From Thermoanaerobaculia bacterium (lineage in GTDB: Bacteria > Acidobacteriota > Thermoanaerobaculia > Multivoradales > Multivoraceae), in the NCBI GenBank assembly GCA_022822365.1, contig JAJEBV010000016.1, forward strand, positions 215,051 through 279,050: a DNA stretch of 64,000 bases, read 5' to 3'. Positions 43,950 to 52,733 of the stretch are shown piece by piece. Below the pieces are notes generated by a model that saw only the letters and a list, made by a program, of their open reading frames with translations, ran no database searches and was not told the origin of the DNA. The position numbers and the translations under genes were made by a program. Position 1 is the first letter of the stretch, and the number at the start of each line of letters is the position of its first letter.

Positions 43950-45329
43950 ATGAGCGACTCCCCTTCTCCGCGGAGCGATCCCTACACCGTCCGCGAAGGC
44001 GGCGCGGTCGAGCCGCCCTCGAACTGGCGCGGCCGGCTGCGCTATCTCGGTCCCAGCATCGTCATCTCGGGATCGATCGTCGGCTCGGGCGAGATCATCC
44101 TCACCTCGGGCCTGGGCGCCGCCGCCGGCTTCGTCATGCTCTGGTGGGTGCTCCTGTCGTGCTGGATCAAGTCCCTGATCCAGGCGGAGTTGAGCCGCTA
44201 CATCCTGGTCTCGGGAGACACCTACGTCCGGGCCATGAACCGGCTGCCCGGCAAGATTCCGCTCGGCAGGGGACTGATCAGCTTTCCCGTCGTCATCGCC
44301 CTGATCGCCATCATCCCGGGGGTGATGGGGCTGGGCGGGATCATCGGCGGCGCCGGGCAGGCGCTGACGCTCCTGGTGCCAGAGGTGTCGTCGGTCTGGG
44401 CTGCGGGCCTCATCGCCGTGGTCACGATCGCGCTGCTGGTCACCGGCTCCTACAAGATCCTGGAAAACGCGATGCTGGCGCTGGTGATGATCTTCACCGC
44501 CGCCACCCTGGTATGCGCCTTCCTCATGCAGACCACGCAGTACGCGGTAACCCGCGCCGACCTGCTTTCGGGCCTCACGTTCAGCTTCCCGCCCGAGTAC
44601 CTGGTCGCGGCGATCGCCGTCTACGGCTACACGGGAGTCAACGCGTCGGAGACCTCCGCCTACCAGTACTGGTGCGTCGAGAAGGGCTACCCGAACTTCA
44701 TCGGCAAGAGCGACGCGCCGGGCTGGGAGGCCAGGGCCCGCGGCTGGATCAAGGTGCTCCAGGCCGACGTCTGGGTCACGCTGGCGCTCCTGACCTGCGC
44801 CACGCTGCCCTTCTACATCCTGGGCGCCGGCGTGCTGCGCGCCCGCGGCAAGGTGCCGGACGGCCTCGAGACGATCTCCATGCTCTCCGAGATGTTCACC
44901 GAGACGCTCGGTCCCTGGTCGCTGTGGCTGTTCGGCATCGGCGCCTTCTGCATCCTGTTCTCGACCATGCTCTCCGCCGTGGGCGGCGCGGCCCGGTTCA
45001 TTCCGGACTACGTCATGGAACTCGGATACCTCAACCGGCAGAACCTGTCCGCCCGCCGAAACTGGATCCGCGGCTACTGCCTGTTCATTCCGATCGTCGC
45101 GTTCGTCATCTACATGACGATTCCGAACCCGAGGCTACTGGTCACGATCGGGGCTCTGACCCTGGCCATGCTGCTGCCGATCCAGAGCGGAGCGGTGCTG
45201 TGGTTCCAGAAGAACCGCATGGACCCGAGGATCCGCCCGGGCCGATGGATCCGGCTCGCGATATGGGGGATCTTCCTGTTCGAACTCGGGATGGTCTGGT
45301 TCGTCGTCCGCTACGGGGTCTTCGGCTGA
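43950..45329 (+). CDS. Nramp-related membrane transporter, copy 1
   Basis: A 459-residue protein with about eleven membrane segments of the Nramp/LeuT-like fold. The first helix reads SIVISGSIVGSGEIILTSGL, where canonical Nramp metal transporters have the DPGN ligands, so the usual metal site is absent and the substrate may differ. It is followed after 42 bases by a close paralogue and then a propeller lipoprotein, all co-oriented. TAGAGT lies 16 bases before the ATG. Confidence 0.72.
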   Translation: MSDSPSPRSDPYTVREGGAVEPPSNWRGRLRYLGPSIVISGSIVGSGEIILTSGLGAAAGFVMLWWVLLSCWIKSLIQAELSRYILVSGDTYVRAMNRLPGKIPLGRGLISFPVVIALIAIIPGVMGLGGIIGGAGQALTLLVPEVSSVWAAGLIAVVTIALLVTGSYKILENAMLALVMIFTAATLVCAFLMQTTQYAVTRADLLSGLTFSFPPEYLVAAIAVYGYTGVNASETSAYQYWCVEKGYPNFIGKSDAPGWEARARGWIKVLQADVWVTLALLTCATLPFYILGAGVLRARGKVPDGLETISMLSEMFTETLGPWSLWLFGIGAFCILFSTMLSAVGGAARFIPDYVMELGYLNRQNLSARRNWIRGYCLFIPIVAFVIYMTIPNPRLLVTIGALTLAMLLPIQSGAVLWFQKNRMDPRIRPGRWIRLAIWGIFLFELGMVWFVVRYGVFG

Positions 45330-45371
45330 TTTCTCGACCGGGGAGTGCAGACCGCGGACACACCAGGTCCA

Positions 45372-46769
45372 ATGTCCTCAGGCACCTGCGTCGAACAGAA
45401 GAGCGATCCCTACACCGTCCGCGAGGGCGGTGCGGCCTTACCGCCAACGAGATGGCGCAAGCGGCTGCGCCATCTCGGTCCGAGCGTCGTCATCTCCGGC
45501 GCGATCGTCGGTTCGGGCGAGATGATTCTCACCTCGGGTCTGGGCGCGGCGGCCGGCTTCGTCATGTTGTGGTGGGTGCTCCTTTCCTGCTGGATCAAGT
45601 CCCTGATCCAGGCGGAACTCGCCCGCTACACGCTGGTTTCGGGCGACACCTACGTGCGGGCGATGAACCGTCTCCCCTTCCGCATCCGGATCGGCCGCGG
45701 CCACGTCAGCTTCGCGGTCGCCATCACCCTGATCGCGCTGGTTCCCGGACTGCTGGGCATGGGCGGCATCATCGGCGGCGCCGGCCAGGCTCTGACCCTG
45801 CTGGCTCCGGAGGTGCCGTCGACCCTGGCCGCCGGACTGCTGGCCGTGATCACCATCGCAGTCCTCATCACGGGCTCCTACAAGATCCTGGAGAACGTGA
45901 TGCTCGCGCTGGTCATGATCTTCACCGGCGCCACCCTCGTATGCGCGATCCTCATGCAGGGCACGGAGTTCGCCATCACACGGGCCGAACTCGGGTCGGG
46001 CTTCACGTTCAGCTTTCCGCCCGAGTTCCTCGTCGCCGCGATGGCCGTCTACGGCTACTCGGGGGTCAACTCCGCGGAGACGTCCGCCTACCAGTACTGG
46101 TGCATCGAGAAGGGCTACCCGAACTTCATCGGCAAGAGCGATGCGCCGGGGTGGGAGACCCGCGCCAGGGGCTGGATCAAGGTCATGCAGACGGACGTCT
46201 GGGTCACGCTGGTCCTGCTGACCTGCGCGACGGTGCCCTTCTACCTGCTCGGCGCCGGCGTGCTGAAGAAACTCGGCAAGGAGCCCGACGGCCTGGAGAC
46301 GATCTCCGTGCTCTCCGAGATGTTCACCCAGACCCTGGGCCCCTGGTCGCTGTGGCTGTTCGGCGCCGGCGCCTTCTGCATCCTGTTCTCGACGATGATC
46401 TCGTTCATCGCCGGCGAAGCCCGCTTCATCCCCGACTACATCATGGAACTGGGCTACCTGAAGCGGCAGAACCTGGCCGCCCGCAGAACCTGGGTCCGCG
46501 GCTACTGCACGGTCGTCCCGATCTTCTGCTTCACCGTCTACATGTGGATCCAGAACCCCCGACTGCTGATCACGATCAGCGCCCTGGTCGCCGGAATGCT
46601 GCTGCCGATTCAGAGCGGCGCCGTGCTCTGGCTGCAGAAGAAACGGATGGACCCCAGGATTCGTCCGGGCCGGGGGATCCGCACCGGGATCTGGGCCATC
46701 TTCCTGGTCGAGCTGGCCCTGGCCGGGCTCGTCATCCGCTACGTGGCACTCGAGCCATTTCTCAACTGA
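45372..46769 (+). CDS. Nramp-related membrane transporter, copy 2
   Basis: A 465-residue paralogue of the preceding gene, similar along its whole length (shared YTVREGGA, GSGEMILTSGLGAAAGFV, PDGLETIS, QSGAVLW). The copies differ throughout at synonymous and amino-acid sites, so the duplication is old. It too lacks DPGN in the first helix. The ATG at 45372 gives an N terminus matching copy 1; a GTG at 45345 is possible. Confidence 0.72.
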   Translation: MSSGTCVEQKSDPYTVREGGAALPPTRWRKRLRHLGPSVVISGAIVGSGEMILTSGLGAAAGFVMLWWVLLSCWIKSLIQAELARYTLVSGDTYVRAMNRLPFRIRIGRGHVSFAVAITLIALVPGLLGMGGIIGGAGQALTLLAPEVPSTLAAGLLAVITIAVLITGSYKILENVMLALVMIFTGATLVCAILMQGTEFAITRAELGSGFTFSFPPEFLVAAMAVYGYSGVNSAETSAYQYWCIEKGYPNFIGKSDAPGWETRARGWIKVMQTDVWVTLVLLTCATVPFYLLGAGVLKKLGKEPDGLETISVLSEMFTQTLGPWSLWLFGAGAFCILFSTMISFIAGEARFIPDYIMELGYLKRQNLAARRTWVRGYCTVVPIFCFTVYMWIQNPRLLITISALVAGMLLPIQSGAVLWLQKKRMDPRIRPGRGIRTGIWAIFLVELALAGLVIRYVALEPFLN

Positions 46770-46778
46770 GGAGCAACG

Positions 46779-48425
46779 ATGTCTCTACGACTGACCTTCA
46801 GCACTGCATGTCTCTGCGCCCTGGCTCTGCTGACCGGGTGCGATGCCCCGGACGCCGAAGTGGCGGAAGCCGACGCCGAAAGCGTCCGTACGATCGGCCA
46901 GAGCGCCAGCTTCCGCGGCATCAACGGGATTCTCTTCGGGCCGGACGGCGACCTCTACCTGACTTCCGTCGTCACCCCGGCCCTCGCGCGAATCGACCCG
47001 GAGAGCGGCGAGATCCTCGACAACTGGGGCCTCGAGGAAGGCTCCAAGTCGCCCGACGACCTGGCCTTCGGCCCCGACGGCTCGGTCTACTGGACCGACA
47101 TCAGCAACGGCGAAGTCGGCATGCGCACGCCGGAAGGCGAGACGCGCGTCGTCGCGTCGCCGGGGGTTGGCGTCAACCCGATCACCTTCTCCGACGACGG
47201 CCGGCTGTTCGTCTCCCAGTGCTTCATGGACACGAACCTGTTCGAGCTCGACCCAACCGGTGAGCAGGAGCCGCGACTCATCCGCGATGATCTCGGACCC
47301 GGCTGCGGCCTGAACGGCATGGACTGGGGTTCCGCCGACGGCAGGCTCTACGGCCCGCGGTGGTTCCGCGGCGAGGTCGTCCGTGTCGACGTCGACAGCG
47401 GCGACTTGGAGACGGTCGCCAGCGGCTTCGAGGTACCAGCCGCCGTCAAGTTCAACAGCGAAGGCGTGCTCCACGTGCTCGACTCCCTGCGGGGCGAGGT
47501 CGTCCGGCTTGGCGACGACGGCGGCAAGGAGGTGGTGGCCCGCGTCCAGCCCGGCCTCGACAACTTCGCCTTCGACGCGGAAGACCGCCTCTTCATCTCG
47601 AGCTTCGCCGACGGTTTCATCGTCGAGGCCCTGTCGCCTGACGAGAACCGCACGGTGCTCGAGGGCGGACTGAACATGCCCGGCGGTCTGGCCCTCATCG
47701 GCAGCGGCGACGCGACCCGGCTCGTCGTCGCCGACTTCTTCGCCCTGCGCCAGCTCGACCCGGCAACCGGCGACGAACTCGGCGTCGTGCGCGACGTGAT
47801 CGGCTTCTCGGACATTGGGACGTCGATGTCGGTCCATGCCGCGGACAACGGCCAGCTCATCCTCTCGAGCTGGTTCGACAACGCGGTGCGGCTCTGGGAT
47901 CCGGCCGCCGACGCCCTGGTCGAGATCTTCGGCGAACTCGCCGCGCCCATCGACGCACTTCAGTTCGAGGGCGACATCGTCGCCAGCCAGTGGGGCGCCG
48001 GCAACGTGATCGCCTTCTCTCCGGCGAATCCGGACGAGAAACGGATTCTCACCGAAGGCCTCGAAGGTCCCGCCGGTCTGACTGCGGCCGATGGCGCCCT
48101 CTACGTTGCCGACAACCTCGCGGGCACGGTGCTCCGCCTCGGCGACGGCGGCGCCGAGACGGTCGCCGAGGGCCTCGACCAGCCGGAAGGTCTCGCGGCC
48201 GCGAACGGTTCGCTCTACGTCGTCGAGGCCGGCGCCGGCCGCGTGGTCGCGGTCGACCCGTCGACCGGCGAGACGACGACAGTCGTCGACGGCCTCGAAC
48301 TGCACGTGCCGCCGAGCGGCGCCTTCCCGAACACGATGCTGTTCAACGGCATCGCCACCGACGGTTCCACCGCATGGGTCGCGGGGGACGCCGCAAACAC
48401 GGTCTACGTCATCGACCTAAACTAG
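46779..48425 (+). CDS. Beta-propeller lipoprotein, SMP-30/NHL-like
   Basis: A 548-residue lipoprotein (LLTGCDAPD lipobox). The rest is made of repeated propeller blades such as GILFGPDGDLYLTS, LAFGPDGSVYWTD, FNSEGVLHVLDS and LTAADGALYVADN. SMP-30/NHL proteins include lactonases and scaffolds; no catalytic set can be pinned down. GAGGAG lies 6 bases before the ATG and the gene starts 9 bases after transporter copy 2, so it is the last of a three-gene operon and may bind that transporter's substrate. Confidence 0.75.
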   Translation: MSLRLTFSTACLCALALLTGCDAPDAEVAEADAESVRTIGQSASFRGINGILFGPDGDLYLTSVVTPALARIDPESGEILDNWGLEEGSKSPDDLAFGPDGSVYWTDISNGEVGMRTPEGETRVVASPGVGVNPITFSDDGRLFVSQCFMDTNLFELDPTGEQEPRLIRDDLGPGCGLNGMDWGSADGRLYGPRWFRGEVVRVDVDSGDLETVASGFEVPAAVKFNSEGVLHVLDSLRGEVVRLGDDGGKEVVARVQPGLDNFAFDAEDRLFISSFADGFIVEALSPDENRTVLEGGLNMPGGLALIGSGDATRLVVADFFALRQLDPATGDELGVVRDVIGFSDIGTSMSVHAADNGQLILSSWFDNAVRLWDPAADALVEIFGELAAPIDALQFEGDIVASQWGAGNVIAFSPANPDEKRILTEGLEGPAGLTAADGALYVADNLAGTVLRLGDGGAETVAEGLDQPEGLAAANGSLYVVEAGAGRVVAVDPSTGETTTVVDGLELHVPPSGAFPNTMLFNGIATDGSTAWVAGDAANTVYVIDLN

Positions 48426-48437
48426 CGCCAGCAGCGA

Positions 48438-48467
48438 GTGTCGGTGCGCCGGCCTTCTGGCCGGCAT
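48438..48467 (+). repeat. Dispersed hairpin repeat, copy 6
   Basis: 30 bp identical to the copies at 13370 and 56071. It lies 12 bases after the propeller gene stop in a convergent gap, where it could act as a transcription terminator. Confidence 0.75.
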
Positions 48468-48512
48468 CAGGCGCGATGCCGCGAAGCGGCGAGCACGATC
48501 CGCCGGCCTGAG

Positions 48513-49022
48513 TCAGTCCCCCAACCCGTGGTCGCCGTACGTGCTGGCCGGCCCCGTCCCGCCCGGCCCCAGCCGGCCGCCCTCGCCGAAGTGTCCCTTC
48601 CCGGGCACGTGGTTCACCTCGACCCGAATGCCGTCCGGGTCCTCGACCAGGATCGAGTAGTAGCCCGGCGCGAACCGTGAACCTTCCTCGGGGCCGTGAA
48701 CGATCGTGGCGTCGAGTTCCGACTCGATGAAGCGGTAGATCGAGTCGACATCCTCGCGGCTCCGGGCGCGGAAACAGAGATGGTGGAGCCCGGGTCGGTC
48801 CTGGTCGAACGGCCGATCGCGCTTGTCCGGCGGAGCGGCGCGGACCAGGATGCCGGTCCGGCTGCCGATGCAGTAAAGCACGTCCTCGCCCCGGATCAGG
48901 GTCTTCATCTCCAGGAAGTTGCAGAGCCGCTCCCAGAACGGAAGGCACCGCTCCGGGTCCCGGACCGTCAACTGGATATGCGCGATCCCGTTGACGCCGA
49001 CGGTCTGGCCGGCGCCGGTCAC
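48513..49022 (-). CDS. VOC/glyoxalase-fold protein
   Basis: A 169-residue vicinal-oxygen-chelate protein. GIAHIQLTVRDPERCLPFWE and LHHLCFRARSREDVDSIYRF are paired beta-alpha modules with the metal His/Glu in IAHIQL, LHHLCF and GIRVEVNH. Could be a dioxygenase, isomerase or glyoxalase. The GTG start overlaps the upstream stop (GTGA), so it is coupled to the heme/copper protein gene. Confidence 0.8.
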   Translation of the reverse strand: MTGAGQTVGVNGIAHIQLTVRDPERCLPFWERLCNFLEMKTLIRGEDVLYCIGSRTGILVRAAPPDKRDRPFDQDRPGLHHLCFRARSREDVDSIYRFIESELDATIVHGPEEGSRFAPGYYSILVEDPDGIRVEVNHVPGKGHFGEGGRLGPGGTGPASTYGDHGLGD

Positions 49023-50302
49023 TCGCCACCGGTCGCGGCCGACTCCGGACCCTTCCCGGGAGCGACTTCGACCAGTTCGAAGATGCCGACCATCATCTCG
49101 TCCGTCGACTGGAAGCCAAAGCCGACGTCGCGGGTCGGATCCGGGTTATCGGGGTTCGCCGCCGAGTTGTCGTAGTGCGCCGCGACCTCGATCACGCTCC
49201 CGGCCGGCAGCACTTTCGGCGCCTCGGGGTAGTAGAAGAGCTGCCAGTCGAAGTCGTACTCCGGTACGTCGAGGAGGATCTCGCGGCTGCCGTCCGGGTA
49301 GACCGCGGTGAATGACATCGCCCGGCCGCGCATGTGCATGTGCGGGAAGTAGGACACTATCCGCGAGTCCTTCCCGAGTTCGTGGCTGGCCACGATCCGA
49401 TGGTTCGGGGCGCCGGCCGGGATCGTGAAGTCCATCCTGCTCGCGAGGATCGCCTCCACCTCGACCTCCAGCGGGCCCTCGCCGAAGTACAGGCCGATCC
49501 GGGTCCTGTCGGTACGTTCCGAGTCGCCGTTCGGATGGTAGTGCTGGTTGATCATCAGCAGGGCGTCCGGGTCCACCCAGCGCCCGGCGCCCTCAGGGAA
49601 CACGGTCGGCGCCGCGCCAACCGCCCAGACCGCGAAGATCTTCAGGTCGACGCTGTCGGCTTCCTGGCCACCCGAACCCGTTCCGCTGAAGCCACCCAGG
49701 AAGGCGATCTGGTGGTGATTCACGGTGCGGTCGCCGGGCTGGAACTCCACCGCGCGCAGCCAGCGACGCTCGGGGATGTCCAGCCGCACGAGCTGGTTGG
49801 GCACCAGGTCCGGCCCGTTCGCCGGCACCGTCACGGGCGGCAGCTCGATCACGTAGTCCGGCTCGCCCAACTGCCAGCCGTCCCTGAACCGCGGCGGCGC
49901 GGGAATCAGCGTCGGATCGCCGGCACTGGCGCCGCCATCGACCCAGGCGACGATCGTCTCGATCTCCTGCTCGCTCAGCCGGGCATCGTTCGCCCAGACG
50001 CCGTGTTGGGGACTCGCGAACCACGGCGGCATCTCGCCGTTGACGACGACGCGGCGGATCGAGCGCGCCCAGGGCCGCGCCTCGCGGTAGGTCAGGAGCG
50101 ACATCGGCGCGATCTCGCCCGGCCGGTGGCAACCGACGCAGTGGCGCATCAGGATCGGCGCCACGTCGCGGCTGAAGACCACGGCGTCGGTGTCGGCGGC
50201 AGTGGCTGGAATGGTGAACGCGGCCGAGGAGGCGACCACGGCCGCAACCGCAATCCGGGTGGCTTGACGGCGAAGCGGAACGGTCGGAAACGAGCGCATC
50301 AT
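49019..50302 (-). CDS. Cytochrome c plus copper type II monooxygenase-like protein
   Basis: A 427-residue exported protein. Signal peptide, then a single-heme domain with Cys55-x-x-Cys58-His59 (CVGCH) and NGEMPPWFA holding the possible axial Met. From about residue 150 a PHM/DBH-type beta domain has NHHQIAFLGG, INQHYHP and PHMHMRG, the His/Met copper ligands of ascorbate-dependent monooxygenases. A heme delivering electrons to copper in one chain is plausible. Coupled to a VOC protein gene. Confidence 0.75.
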   Translation of the reverse strand: MMRSFPTVPLRRQATRIAVAAVVASSAAFTIPATAADTDAVVFSRDVAPILMRHCVGCHRPGEIAPMSLLTYREARPWARSIRRVVVNGEMPPWFASPQHGVWANDARLSEQEIETIVAWVDGGASAGDPTLIPAPPRFRDGWQLGEPDYVIELPPVTVPANGPDLVPNQLVRLDIPERRWLRAVEFQPGDRTVNHHQIAFLGGFSGTGSGGQEADSVDLKIFAVWAVGAAPTVFPEGAGRWVDPDALLMINQHYHPNGDSERTDRTRIGLYFGEGPLEVEVEAILASRMDFTIPAGAPNHRIVASHELGKDSRIVSYFPHMHMRGRAMSFTAVYPDGSREILLDVPEYDFDWQLFYYPEAPKVLPAGSVIEVAAHYDNSAANPDNPDPTRDVGFGFQSTDEMMVGIFELVEVAPGKGPESAATGGE

Positions 50303-50475
50303 GACGGCCCCATCTGACCCATCGGAGACTACTCCACCACCCGCTGGCGAAGCGCGGCACGGCTGTCGCAGCATCCGCCCGAAAACTCGCTTGGCGGCGT
50401 TCCAGGGCGCACGCTGCTAGAGTCCGCGTTCGCGAAAGAACCCGCCCTCCCAGAATCTCAGGAGACCCAGAGACC

Positions 50476-51081
50476 ATGCACCGACAGACTTGCCGCGTTC
50501 TCATCCTCAGCCTCTGCCTCGCGGCGATCGGCTTCGCACCCGCCGCCGCGCAGGGCGACCGGCCCGCCAGCCCCGAAGGCGCCGCTTCGACCCAGATCGG
50601 CGACGCCTGGATCGACATCACCTACAGCCGGCCGATCCTGCGCGGCCGGAGCGGCATCTTCGGCTCCGGCGAAGAGTACGGCCAGACGCTTCTCGCGGGC
50701 GGCCCCGTGTGGCGCGCCGGCGCGAACGTGACGACCCGGATCAGCACCGGGGCCGACCTGATGATCGGTGGAACCACGGTTCCCGCGGGCGAGTACAGCC
50801 TGTTCATCGACCTGAAGGACGGCGCCTGGACGGCCATCATCTCGAAGCAGGGCTACATGGAGACGTTCGACCGCGAGAAGATGGCGGAAGGTCTCACCTG
50901 GGGCGCGTACGGCTACAACGCGGAGCACGACGTCGTCCGCGCGCCGATGATGACCTCGACGGAGGAGTTCTCCATCGACCAGATGACGATCCTCTTCTCC
51001 GACGTCTCGGACGCCGGCGGCGCGATCATCGTCATGTGGGACAACCAGATGGGCGTTCTGCCCTTCGGCGTCGCCCAGTAG
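50476..51081 (+). CDS. DUF2911 secreted protein
   Basis: A 201-residue exported protein. Signal peptide ends PAAAQGD. The core DITYSRPILRGRSGIFG, VWRAGANVTTRI and VPAGEYSLFIDL are the DUF2911 signature, a family of about 180-200 residue secreted proteins without known function. AGGAG lies 11 bases before the ATG. A monocistronic gene, divergent from the heme/copper operon. Confidence 0.8.
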   Translation: MHRQTCRVLILSLCLAAIGFAPAAAQGDRPASPEGAASTQIGDAWIDITYSRPILRGRSGIFGSGEEYGQTLLAGGPVWRAGANVTTRISTGADLMIGGTTVPAGEYSLFIDLKDGAWTAIISKQGYMETFDREKMAEGLTWGAYGYNAEHDVVRAPMMTSTEEFSIDQMTILFSDVSDAGGAIIVMWDNQMGVLPFGVAQ

Positions 51082-51095
51082 AGCTCGCGCTCCCG

Positions 51096-51380
51096 TCAAA
51101 GACGGTCGGGCCACCGGCGCCTCGCGTGAAAGACGCGCAGGATCTCGACCACTCCCTCCCGGACCCGGTACGGAATCACGTACGGGGTCCGGGAAACGAC
51201 GAGTTCGCGAGTACCGGGCACGCGGCCGGGCCGTCCGACTGCGGGATGTACCGAGAGCCGGTCGACAGCGTCGACAATGGCGGAGGCCACCCGTCGCGCC
51301 GCCTGAGGGTTGTCGTTCGCTATGTACGTCCGCGCTTCTTCGAGATCGGCGATGGCACTGCGAAACCAGACGATCCTCAA
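51096..51380 (-). CDS. RelE/ParE-type toxin
   Basis: A 94-residue toxin. The family pattern is seen in FRSAIADLEEARTYIANDN, VHPAVGRPGRVPGTRELVV and PYVIPYRVREGVVEILRVFHARR. Members inhibit gyrase or cut mRNA on the ribosome. The TTG start overlaps the antitoxin stop (TTGA). The antitoxin is encoded immediately upstream. Confidence 0.83.
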   Translation of the reverse strand: MRIVWFRSAIADLEEARTYIANDNPQAARRVASAIVDAVDRLSVHPAVGRPGRVPGTRELVVSRTPYVIPYRVREGVVEILRVFHARRRWPDRL

Positions 51381-51640
51381 CGAGGCGGCTCTCGCTCGGT
51401 CTCGCTACCCCATGACTCGAGCCACGAAGAGACGCTGCCGTGGTCCACGAACGCCGACGCCGGCGCGCGGTCCGCAGCTTCGAGAGTTTCCCGAATCTGC
51501 CCGACCTGCCACTCGTTCATGTCGAGGTACTCGTGCAACGCCCGGGAGGCGACGAAGGCCCTGGACCTCTCGGTCGCTCTCGCGAGGCGGTCGAGTCGCC
51601 GGTGAGTCTCGTCGTCGAGTCGAAGCGTCATCGTTGGCAT
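51377..51640 (-). CDS. Ribbon-helix-helix antitoxin (ParD/CopG-like)
   Basis: An 87-residue protein. The N-terminal ribbon MPTMTLRLDDETHRRLDRL and helices to about residue 45 form the RHH DNA-binding domain; the acidic/aromatic C terminus should bind the toxin. It is followed by the toxin with a 4-base overlap. It probably represses the pair through the three 10-bp repeats upstream. Confidence 0.83.
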   Translation of the reverse strand: MPTMTLRLDDETHRRLDRLARATERSRAFVASRALHEYLDMNEWQVGQIRETLEAADRAPASAFVDHGSVSSWLESWGSETEREPPR

Positions 51641-51650
51641 GGCGGCTTTC

Positions 51651-51680
51651 TGCGTTCGGTTGCGTTCACGTGCGTTCAGT
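51651..51680 (-). promoter_or_regulatory. Three 10-bp iterons, antitoxin operator
   Basis: On the plus strand TGCGTTCGGT, TGCGTTCACG and TGCGTTCAGT follow without gap, giving GAACGCA three times on the minus strand at one helical-turn spacing. It lies between the -10 box and the antitoxin ATG and is the classic arrangement for cooperative binding of RHH dimers. Confidence 0.6.
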
Positions 51681-51683
51681 ATA
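51678..51683 (-). promoter_or_regulatory. TATACT -10 box of the toxin-antitoxin operon
   Basis: Minus-strand TATACT (5 of 6 to consensus) overlaps the third iteron, so a bound antitoxin would block RNA polymerase. The -35 region (TGGCGT at 17-base spacing) is weak. Confidence 0.45.
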
Positions 51684-51714
51684 GGGCAGCACGAGACAGC
51701 ACGCCAGCCGATTC

Positions 51715-52674
51715 TCAGGCGTCGCACTCCCGGTAGGCGTCGATCACGGCGCGCTCGCCCTCGCGGCCCGGCTTCGAATTGCCGTGCTCCATGCCCACGA
51801 TGCCGTCGAAGCCCTTGCTCTTCAGGTGCCGGAAGACGTTGAGATAGTTGATCTCGCCCGTGGTCGGCTCCTTGCGTCCCGGGTTGTCGCCGATCTGGAT
51901 GTAGGCGATCTCGTCCCAGGCCCGGTCGAGGTTCGGAATCAGGTTCCCTTCGGTTATCTGCTGGTGGTACAGGTCGTCGAGGATCTTGACCGAGGGTGAG
52001 CCGACCGCCTTGCAGATCTGGTAGGCCTGAGGAATCCCGGTCAGGAACACGCCGGGATGGTTCGTCCAGTGATTGAGCGGCTCGAGCACCGCGACGAGTC
52101 CGGCCGGCTCCAGGATCGCCGCGGCCCGCTTCAGGTTCTCGATCACGTTCGCAGTCTGGTACTCCCACTCGAGGCCCGGATCGAGCTGGCCCGGGACGAC
52201 GGTGCACCACGTCGCGTTCACCCTCTTGCCAACCTCCACCGCCTTCTTCATGTCCGCCTCGATCGCTTCGCGCACCGAGGAGTCGGAAGAAGCGAAGCTC
52301 ACGCCGCCCCAGGAGGTGTGGGCGACGAAGACGCCCATCTCCATTCCCAGACGGTCCATCTCCGCGGCGATCTTCTCCTGGAGCACCGGCTCGCGGCCGC
52401 CCATGCCGTTGTCCTCGAGCGCCCGGAAACCCTCGTCGTGCATGAAGCGGAGCTGGTCGACGTGATCGTTGCCGGCGTGGTGCCGGAACATCCCGAAGTG
52501 GGGCGCGTACTTGAGCTGGAATGCGCCTCCGCCTGCAGGCTGTGCGGCACGCGCCGCGGACGACCCGGGAGCCAAGCCAGCGGCCAGTGTCGCCGCCGCC
52601 GTCGCTCCTCCGGCGAGGAACTGCCGCCGCGGAATCCGCGCCGAATCCTGAGAACCGACTGTCTTGTTGCGCAT
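51715..52674 (-). CDS. Tat-exported TIM-barrel protein, hydroxypyruvate isomerase-like
   Basis: A 319-residue protein of the xylose isomerase-like/Hyi family. The Tat signal RRQFLAGGATAAATLAAGL is at residues 16-34. Barrel segments VLEPLNHW, SVKILDDLYHQQI, IAYIQIGDNPGR and GIVGMEHGNS hold the expected metal-binding Glu/Asp/His. Export is odd for a sugar isomerase, but such Tat-targeted relatives are common in Acidobacteria and Planctomycetes. The sugar substrate is unknown. The gene is divergent from the tricorn protease, 59 bases away. Confidence 0.8.
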   Translation of the reverse strand: MRNKTVGSQDSARIPRRQFLAGGATAAATLAAGLAPGSSAARAAQPAGGGAFQLKYAPHFGMFRHHAGNDHVDQLRFMHDEGFRALEDNGMGGREPVLQEKIAAEMDRLGMEMGVFVAHTSWGGVSFASSDSSVREAIEADMKKAVEVGKRVNATWCTVVPGQLDPGLEWEYQTANVIENLKRAAAILEPAGLVAVLEPLNHWTNHPGVFLTGIPQAYQICKAVGSPSVKILDDLYHQQITEGNLIPNLDRAWDEIAYIQIGDNPGRKEPTTGEINYLNVFRHLKSKGFDGIVGMEHGNSKPGREGERAVIDAYRECDA

Positions 52675-52733
52675 CGTGGCAGAGTACCAGCCGCCAAGAC
52701 GGCAAAACCGACCAGATTCCCCGAGGGACCGAC

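Noticed and set aside
43950..46769. The two Nramp-like genes as an assembly duplication
   Set aside because: They differ along the whole length in DNA and protein, so they are true paralogues.
44144..47263. A 1039-codon open frame on the plus strand over the Nramp genes
   Set aside because: Same strand but another frame from two clear transporters; composition is typical of a shadow.
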